Origin: Cycas panzhihuaensis
Taxonomy: Eukaryota; Cycadophyta
Direction of reading: 5' to 3'
DNA: 64,000 bases
Assembly: GCA_023213395.1 (NCBI GenBank)
Contig: CM041465.1
Location: 225,749,741 to 225,813,740 of the forward strand
Position numbers and translations under genes: made by a program. The notes under the pieces were generated by a model. That model saw only the letters and a program-made list of their open reading frames with translations. It made no database searches and was not told where the DNA came from. Position 1 is the first letter of the stretch; every line of letters starts with the position of its first letter. Positions 55,990 to 64,000 of the stretch are shown in pieces.

Positions 55990-57570
55990 CACTACAACTA
56001 AAACTTTTTGAAGATCTCATTAATAGAATAATATGAGGACTTATGGAGCAAATATTATTTCTCTTAACTAACTCATCAATTACAAATAAGCATTGTCTAA
56101 GTATATACATAGGAATTCCAAAATCTACAAATGATAACTACCCAAATAGACCAAATGCTACTATTAGAAACATATATTAGGGACCTTAAGGGACCCATCA
56201 AGTTCTATCTAAAGACATTAGGAGTGGGCACTCTTAAGGAAGCCATAAACTAGGCCCATGATATTGAAGCATAGTTAAGAGAGAATTATATTCAATGCAA
56301 TGACTACTCTTAATAATCAGACAAGGCAATGGGATAAAGTAGTACTACCTAGGGACCAAGGCTATCCTACCATTTAGGGAATAGAAGGAGGGCAAAACTA
56401 TAAAGGATAGGTTATTAAAGGTAGAATGCATTCAAAGGGAAGCATAGTTTTTATTGCAATAATAAATGGAGTCAAGATCATAAACATTTAGTAAAGAAAG
56501 TTTTTATGCTCAACAATAAAGAAATGAATGCACAGTGTAAGATGAACAACTAAAAGATATTCAGTCACTAGAAGAAGTTTAAGTAAAAATAGAAGAATTG
56601 CTCAAGGATATGGATCTTAAGAATGTTTAAATATTATTGGAGTTAATCACATATACTATAAATATAACTCAAACTCTATGCTTTAAATAAATCGTCAAGA
56701 ATACTAAGATATTAGTATTAATAAATAGTTGTATCATGCACAATTTCATCACACAAACAAACTATGGTCAGGTTGGTCTTTTAAGTTAATCCATTCAAAT
56801 AATTCGAAACAACAATCATAATAGAAATAATATGTTATATAGAGGATTTTATGATAAGGTACATCTTTAGATTTTTGACTACTCATTAAGCACCTATAAG
56901 TTTACCATGCTTATCAAAGGTGTTAATGTGGTATTAGAAATATAATAGCTTCAATACTTAGGAAACATAGTCATCAATTATAAAACACGAATCATTAGTT
57001 TCTTCCAAAAGGGACATAAATATAAAATGTAATTTATGAGTTTCCCCTATAGTTAGTATTATCTCATCAAATAGAGAAACTACTTAAGCAAAACATGTAA
57101 TATATCTTATGTCATACTATAAGTTCTTTATTGAAGATGTTCTACTTGAAGTACAAGTTATCATTGGATAGTATAGTAGAGGTTTTAAGGATCTACCCAA
57201 GGGCATATCTCCATCTCATATAAGTAAGCATGTGATTAAGATAGTACTTAGAGTTATATTATTAAATATTTGGCCCTACAAGTACATGTACCACTTCAAG
57301 AAATAAATAGAGTAGATCACTAAGAATTTATCATAAGAAGGATCCATTGTACTAAGTTGTAGCCCATATGCTTTGTTAGTTATTATAATTCAAAAAATAA
57401 ATGGATCATATCAAATGTATGTCAATTATTATACCCTTAACAAATTAATAATAAAAAAGAGATATCCAATTCTATGAATTGATGATTTATTGGATAAATT
57501 ATATTGGGTCAAATTCTTTCCCAATTTTATCTTTGCTCCAACTACTATAAGATCCATTTAAATATTAAAA
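55990..57570 (+). pseudogene. Element G (Ty3/gypsy): gag, protease and RT N-terminal part
   Basis: Gag remnant DLKGPIKFYLKTLGVGTLKEAIN near 56180, then a knuckle remnant FYCNNKWSQDHKHL near 56450. The protease box is decayed near 56720 (SCIMHNFI, where the family has SGATHNFI). RT: FKDLPKGISPSHISKHVIKI at about 57180, then GSYQMYVNYYTLNKLIIKKRYPI, IDDLLDKLYWVKFF and NYYKIHLNI, which ends at 57565 where element F intervenes. Almost all stops are TAG or TAA at codons that are Gln or Trp in the family. Confidence 0.82.
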
Positions 57571-57593
57571 TTCTTGAATTCACTTTAATACCA

Positions 57594-58057
57594 TGTTAAA
57601 GTATTTGTAATAACTTATACAAAAGTATAAAATCAAGTAGGATATAATATATTCATATGATCAATCAAGTATATCATAAACATAATAAATAAAAAATTAA
57701 ATGAATAAGACATAATAATACAAACATCATATATGCACCATATTTAATGTGGAAAACCTACAAATGGGAAAAACCAACTCCAAATATTTATGAGATGTCA
57801 TATTAAGAAGAATAATTAATAATGTTCATCGTGAATTATCCTGTCCTCGCAATGAAGAGTAGGTGATCTAATTTTTTCTATAATAAGCATTGTATATATA
57901 TATGTGTGTAATCTCATCAATAAGTAATCACATTTCACCTTTATATTAACCTATGTAATCATGTATATGGGACCTCTTACATAGTCCAATGATAACTTTA
58001 ACCTCTTGATCACTAAGTAAACATTACTCATTAATATTCATAAACTTTAGCATTTCA
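57594..58057 (-). repeat. Element F 3' LTR
   Basis: 464 bp, matching 61214-61668. It contains a CACCATATTTAATGTGGAAAACC block that resembles the U5 of Tork-like copia LTRs in reverse. Confidence 0.85.
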
Positions 58058-58069
58058 ATACTCCTTTTT

Positions 58070-61000
58070 AATGTTTCATTTATGAGCCTTTAAATGTCTT
58101 TTTCTTCATGTCTTCATCATGTATCCTCATCTTTATGTCTTTATATTTTTATATTGGATCATCTGTATATTTGGTATCTTTATTTCACTTGTGTCACTTA
58201 TAAATCAACCAGTATCACTTGTCTTTATCATGCTTATCTCTTATAAGTAAATATTGTTGACAATGTATCATATCAACTTGTAATCAAATATATAAAATCA
58301 ACTGCCTATAAAACTTGTATTCCATCATTAATTAATCAATAAACAATCACAATTCATGACTCTTAACTCATCATGATATATAAAGTCTCATCTCAACAAC
58401 TTCATATCTTTATCTATAAAGCCACAATAACTAACACTATAATCTCTGCCAACTCAAAATCTCATAAACAAAAATGATTGTTGACATCTATATAAAATAA
58501 TAACTATCTACTAAAATGTATGGGTAACTAGCCTTCACAATTGCTAGTTATACAAGAAGTATTTTTTGTACACAATTTATCAACATATAAAGCAAATAAC
58601 AAAATAATATTAATTATTAAGCCAATATGTTGTATAAGAATAACATCATTCTATCTCATCTCTTATATATAAGAGAACATATATACTACTTCCATCAATG
58701 CTTCTACATATATCTTTTATAACTTTCATTTAGTAATTAATTAATCTAATAAAGAAACTAAATTAAACAAACTAACTTTGAGAATAGGGTGTACTACCTA
58801 GCCAAGACAAGTTAGCTATAATAAGGTAATATAAAAAATATATATTTCTATATCTCTTATCATAAATTCAACATTAGATTTCTCACTGACAAACACATAT
58901 CAGTTAAATCCCTTAATAGCTAACTTTTGGTCTATCAAACACTCAACATATGAGACTTCTCCATATCTCATCATAGGTGAAAAATAACTCAACAATTAAC
59001 TACAAATAATGGGCCCTTCAACAATATCAACCAGGTGGTGTTATCATTCATCATACATTCATGTATGTATCCAACAAATTAGTTGATCATGTACTCACTA
59101 AACCATAAAATAATATCAATTACATTTTATTAGTGTTGCAATTCACTAGATCAAATTTGTAAATACTTAAGGGGGATTTTCAACATGTCCAACATGTATA
59201 TCTCATATTCAATATCAAACAGGCTCCCATAACTTTAATTTTAAGCCTTAAAATATTATAAATAGGCTTTAAATGTGTCATTTTTTAATAAAATTCAACT
59301 AAGCTTATTTTCACTCTCATTACTAATCACCCATTTGCATTAACATGCATTTATAACCCTTCAAAATCTTTAAAATTTTGCCAAATCATATCTTAAATTG
59401 CTCAAAATTTATAACTTTTACCGTATTAAAATTAACTTACTTAACTTTACCTATTAAACTCTCCATGATACAATCTTTGAAATATTCCTTGTTATCACTT
59501 GTTTCAATTGACTCTGAGCTCTCTTTCCAATAAAACTAATGGTTCAAAAATCTAATTCCATATGCAAATGTTAAGCTCAAAACTATGATAATATGTCCTT
59601 CAAAAATAAAAACTTACTTTAAAATGTAATTAGAACTTTTACTATTAAGCACTTGGTTAGACACATGTGACTATTTGGCTACTTCAAGGGGGGCTGGGTA
59701 GACTTCATAAAATATTTCAATTTAATTTAATTCAGTCAAAACATTGTAAAAAATAATATTTTATCCAAAAAATCCATTCTAATATCAATAAGGTTTCTAC
59801 ATTAGGGTTTTCATATGTGATACAAGTTTCTCTCTGATTAGGTCTTCAACTTGTTGGGGTAATTTATGATTATGTTGGGTGACTATTCTACTTCAAATTA
59901 TATTGGAAGTCTCCCTCTACAGTGATTCTTTATGATATTAGTTATGTAATGAACTTCATGGTAATAATAAGGGCATTTAAGCTTCTACAGATGGCAAGGG
60001 AGATGTTTGCATTTTTCTTTTTTTGAATAAGCATTAGATTTATATATGATGGTGGTTGTAGCTTCTCTTAGTTATTCAATATAATGGTGGCTACTAACAG
60101 TCTAATTTGAGGTGCCCCTACTATGGGTCAATCATACGAATAATCTGTAAGAGATAACAAAACCAAAGAAGAAGTGAATAGTAGTGATTTTAAAGAGAGG
60201 TGCACGATGGTAGATAGATGACTATATGACGCACATTGGTCTACTTTATCCAATAATAACATATATACTTAGATTATAATAATGTTCTCTTAGAATGGAG
60301 TGCTTAATAATAAATAATAACAATATTTTTCACTATTATCAAACCATTTCTCTCATGTAATATGTATATAAATTTACCTAATAATAACATAACTCTCATC
60401 CATATATGCATCTGTCATCCTTTCTTTAAACTCTCATTACCTTGTTAATATATTATTTCAAGGTTATAAATATTTTTTATGCTAACATCACAATGCTCAT
60501 ATACATATGTATTTCTTCATAATGAGTTCAAATGATGACTAAACATATTGTCCAGTAACTAAGATTATTACCATATTTTATTATAAGCATAAATAACAAA
60601 CCCATGATAAAACCCTCATTTTAAGCTTCATATACTTAGTACATGAGCTTTATCATGCTTTCATTTTGTTATTAGCATGCCTTTCAAATAAATTTTAATA
60701 TTGTTGCACATCAACTATTTAGGTCTGCTACCTATTTCACTTTCATTAATAAACTACTGAGTCATTACATTGCTCTCACAGGGTGATCAATCCTACTTGG
60801 GTAATCACTTATTGATCCTTCATAAACACGTGCATGTTTTATAAATATAGACCTATATGCATAATAAATATCCATAATAAGCAAATGAATAATATTACCC
60901 ATCAGTTGATGTTTCTTATTCAAATGTATGTGACTCTCATCAACTTCATCATGCCCCAATCTTGGTCATATCTCATTGGTATAACCTATTTTTGGCTTAT

Positions 61001-61200
61001 TGTCTCTTTTACTAGCTTATACTAGCTCTATCACTGACTCAATTATCAACTTTATCAATGTTAACCTACTTCTACTTCTAATGCACAACTCTGATCAACT
61101 CTTATCAAGACCTACTTCATCTATGCTATAAGATCTTTCACAACCTTAATGCTCTAATAATTCACTTTGGCTCTTAACCTCAACTTTGATATTTCATTTT
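58070..61200 (-). other. Element F interior, no coding recognised
   Basis: About 3.1 kb, AT-rich. The small minus frame 60765-60959, near the 5' end, has no family match that I recognise. No RT, integrase or RNase H motif is found on either strand, so the element is classed as non-autonomous. Confidence 0.55.
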
Positions 61201-61213
61201 GGCTCTAATACCA
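61201..61213 (-). promoter_or_regulatory. Element F primer binding site
   Basis: The minus strand reads TGGTATTAGAGCC, one base different from the initiator tRNA-Met type TGGTATCAGAGCC. Confidence 0.8.
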
Positions 61214-61668
61214 TATTAAATTATTTGTAATGACTTATGTAGAAGTGTAAAATCAAGTAGGATATAATATATTCATATGATTAACCAAGTATATTATAAA
61301 CATAATAAATGAAAAGATAAGAGCATAAGAGACAATAATACAAACATTATATGTTTAACATGGAAAACCTAAGAATAGGAAAAACCACCTCTAAATGTTT
61401 ATAAGATCTCATATTAAGAAAAATAATCAATAATGCTTAGAGTGAGACATCCTATCCTGATAAGGAGGACTGGGTGATCTAATTTTCTTTATAATAAGCA
61501 TTGCCCCTATATAGATGTGTAACCTGTTTAACAACCAATTACATTTCACCTTCATATCAACCTATCTAATCATGTGTGTGGGACCTCTTACATAGTCCAC
61601 TGATAACTTTAACTTCTTGATCACTACTTAAACATTACGCATTGATATTCATGAATTTGAATGTTTCA
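61214..61668 (-). repeat. Element F 5' LTR
   Basis: 455 bp, partner of 57594-58057. Confidence 0.85.
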
Positions 61669-61684
61669 GTGATAACAATTCAAA

Positions 61685-62620
61685 ATATGTATAAAATAAC
61701 CTTTAGAGCACACAAAGGATTTGTATTTCAAGTGATACTATTTAGAATAATCAAGTCCTTAGTATCCTTCTAAATCATAGTGATACAATGCTAAAATCAT
61801 TCATTGGAAACTTTATCCTAGTAATTTTTTTTCAACACCTTGATCTATAGTTAAACTTAGGAAGAGCATTTGGAGTAACTTTATCCGATATTATAGGTCT
61901 TAGAAGATGGCTAATTTTTTGTAAACAAGGTAAATACATTTTTAGATAAAAAGAGCTAAAATAGTTAGGGCATATCATCACACAAGGAGGAGTTAAGATG
62001 GACCCTAAAAGGGTCCAATCCATTATGAATTGGCCTATAGCCAAAAATATCACTAGCATCAGAGTTTCTTGGGTGTAGTAGGAATTTTATATTGTTTTAT
62101 CAAAGTATATTTTGACATAGTCGCACCCTAAACTAATCTAATAAAGAAGGAAGAATTCTTATAGAATATATTAACAAAAGTGGTCTTCTAATCATTAAAG
62201 AAAATTATAATAACTACCCTAGTTTTAGCCATACTAAATTTTAATAAGCCATTTGAGTTAGAATATGATACTTTGGGAGTTAGATTTGAAGTAATCCTAC
62301 TCTACCAAAACCATCCTAAAGCTTATGAGAGTGAAAAAATGAACTCAAGAGAATATCTAAATCATATTTATAATAAAGGAATACTCACAATAATATATGC
62401 CATCTACTAATAGTGCCAATATTTTATAGGGAGAATGTTCTTAGACAAAATAGATCATGGTAGCCTTAAATATTTTCTAAATAAAAAAATCATTATCAAA
62501 CAAAAGCAAAAATAGGTAAGTTAGTTATAATCATTTATTTTTCATATTATACACAATAAAGTGAAGGTGAATGTAGTGGTATATGCATTATCTAAGGTTC
62601 TAGAAGAAGCCACCCTCTAA
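61685..62620 (+). pseudogene. Element G RT C-terminal part and RNase H
   Basis: Resumes with QNMYKITFRAHKGFVFQVILF, which is collinear with the gypsy IxKTAFRTHxGHYEF block. The catalytic box near 61830 is decayed (FFFNTLIY, where FVDDILIY is expected). Then EEHLE, KEELR and a VKxDPKRVQSIMNWPI-like stretch near 61995, then FLGCSRNF. RNase H follows: FELEYDTLGV-like sequence near 62255 and VNVVVYALS-like sequence near 62570. Confidence 0.8.
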
Positions 62621-63560
62621 GTAATTTTAATATCCACCCCCAAATGGATACAATACTTAACATATGAGTACATGTAAGATTCAATATCTTAGTAGATACT
62701 CTAGAAAATCTAAGATGGGTTGTGGATAAGATATGAGTTTAAAGGAATCTAATACTATGGAAATATCTCTATCCCTCATACATCACCACTCAAGGATAAG
62801 ATCTTCCATAACACATAAATAACACCATTATTAGACTATTTAGGCATTGATAAGACCTATTGGTAGATTTATAATAGGGTTTTTCAAGGGAATAAAAATA
62901 TGCATCTACTAGTTTATATCAAAATGTGATATTTTCTAGAGAAATATATGTGAAAACATTAGAATTCTAGGACTACTTCAATCCTTACACATTCTAGATT
63001 GAAAGTGGAAAGAAATTTTGATGGGCTTTATTATAGGCCTTTCTAAATATGAAGGTAAACACTCAATTTTCATCATGGAAGATTAGTTAATAAAATATGC
63101 ATATTTCATAAGTATTCAATCTATAACTAAGTGTATCTAAATAGTTGACCTATTCATCAAAGAAATCCATTAACTACATAGCTTTCCCAAGGTGATAGTG
63201 CATGACTATGACTCTAAATTTATGAGTAATTTTTGGCAAGACATGTTTTATCAAATTGGAACCAAACTCACAATGAACACAACATATCATCCATATATAA
63301 ATGGCTAGATAGAAGCAATGAATAAATGTTTTGAAGGCTATCTTTGAAATTTCTCATTAGACAAATAACAACACTAGCATAAGTGTTTTTACCTTATCGA
63401 ATGTCAGTATAACACCACACATCACACATCAACAAAGATGACTCTCTTCTAAGTTTTATATGGGTATGAATCCCTATCTCTCCTCACATGGGCCAATAAC
63501 TCCCATGTATTGGTTATACAGGATTAACTAGAATATATGGCCTATATAGTATAAATCTTA
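62621..63560 (+). pseudogene. Element G integrase
   Basis: WKEILMGFIIGLSKYEGKHSIFI near 63010 (first catalytic Asp changed to Gly), LFIKEIH and FPKVIVHDYDSKFMSNFWQDMF at 63150-63245 (second Asp kept), TKLTMNTTYHP, then IEAMNKCFEGYL near 63310 (Glu kept). The continuation QYNTTHHTSTKMTLF and LYGYESLSLL at 63400-63480 is the conserved end of the gypsy integrase core. An upstream zinc-binding region is not clear. Confidence 0.82.
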
Positions 63561-64000
63561 AAATGCAACCTCAACCTAGTAAGAAACTGCATGAGGTAAT
63601 AATTAGATTTGCATATATCTAAATTATCCTTTAATATGGGAGACTAGTTATTTTTAAGGATTAAATGTTATAAGTATTTCATTCTCAAATAATTAAGGAA
63701 TTTAAAATAAAATCCATATTTTTATAAACCATATTATATTTTTAAACATGGTGGAAGAAGTAGCCTAATGACTCGATTTACCATCTAGTAGTAAGGTGTA
63801 TATTGTATTCCATATCTTATGCCTTAATCTAAAATTGGAACAAACTATCATATCCTAAGATGAATTCCTCATCTTAGATGACAATGGTAAACTACTTGTG
63901 GAACTAAAAGGCATCCTCTTAACTTAGACTAAGTAACTATGTTCAAAGGAGATTTATGAATATATGATCAAGTGGAAGGAACTCAATGAAGAAGATGGTG
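63561..64000 (+). pseudogene. Element G integrase tail and chromodomain, cut by the window end
   Basis: A GD-LFLRIKCYKYF region near 63640 is the GDxVxLxL motif. KVYIVFHISCLNLKLEQ near 63797 is the chromovirus linker. KEIYEYMIKWKELNEEDG at the very end is the first half of a chromodomain (family pattern E-YLIKWKGL-xEDATWE). The frame is open through the last 170 bases, so this end of G is in better condition than its RT. The 3' LTR lies beyond the window. Confidence 0.78.

Larger units (their letters stand above)
57594..61668 (-). mobile_element. Element F: non-autonomous LTR element (minus strand) inserted in the RT of element G
   Basis: The LTRs at 57594-58057 and 61214-61668 start TGAAA(T/C) on the minus strand. 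The right one is followed, on the minus strand, by TGGTATTAGAGCC (61213-61201), a primer site. The left one is preceded by the purine tract AAAAAGGAGTAT (58058-58069). The interior of 3.2 kb has no readable gag or pol. The G reading frame breaks at about 57565 and resumes at about 61685. A clean TSD is not seen: about 27 extra bases, including a primer-site-like TGGTATTAAAG, lie between the left LTR and the G sequence. Confidence 0.8.

Noticed and set aside
1-64000. tRNA, rRNA or organelle-derived genes
   Set aside because: No cloverleaf-like or rRNA core sequence was noticed; the only tRNA-related signals are primer binding sites.

Overview
This window looks like heterochromatic, transposon-packed nuclear DNA from a plant with a large genome. 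I see no intact cellular gene, tRNA or rRNA. Almost everything that can be recognised is LTR retrotransposon of the Ty1/copia and Ty3/gypsy types. Primer sites complementary to initiator tRNA-Met (TGGTATCAGAG-like), plant-type chromodomain gypsy elements, a Tat/Ogre-like gypsy element and a LINE tail with an RNase H domain all point to a seed plant. Most of the DNA is very AT-rich and CG-poor, with many CAG to TAG and TGG to TAG changes. That is the mark of long CHG/CG methylation and deamination, and it would fit a gymnosperm-like genome such as Welwitschia/Gnetum or a conifer, but the species is inference only.

The central structure is a nest at least five insertions deep, resolved here by matching LTR pairs and target-site duplications (TSDs). 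Element A (chromodomain-type gypsy, + strand, 1471-45253, TSD ACTAG) sits in old unassigned DNA. Its 5' LTR is split by element C1 (1719-6010), which carries a fragment of a cellular beta-propeller gene instead of pol. Its leader is split by element B (copia, - strand, 6734-38827, TSD GATCC). B holds a solo LTR (8212-8870, TSD TACTA) in its RT gene and element D1 (copia, + strand, 10376-about 36637) in its gag-pol. D1 holds a second member of its own family, D2 (- strand, 17320-35871, TSD CTAAT). D2 holds element E (19425-30413, TSD CTATC/CTGTC). A's pol gene also has a 5'-truncated LINE tail at 42198-42794 with a 14-bp TSD.

Element E is the youngest-looking and by far the most GC-rich block. 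It has 2.6-kb LTRs, a tRNA-Arg-like primer site of the Ogre/Tat kind, a gag and a protease, and then a separate intact RNase H reading frame. It has no recognisable reverse transcriptase or integrase, so it is probably a non-autonomous element mobilised by a partner.

Right of A (45259-64000) is older DNA: unassigned AT-rich sequence, a deleted copia element H (50176-54128, TSD TTATA/CTATA), and a second gypsy element G whose gag starts near 56 kb and whose chromodomain runs off the window end. G's RT is split by a non-autonomous LTR element F (57594-61668, - strand).

None of the pol genes is intact. The only reading frame that could still make a whole functional domain is the RNase H of element E. 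Hand-counted LTR divergences and composition agree roughly, but not perfectly, with the nesting order.
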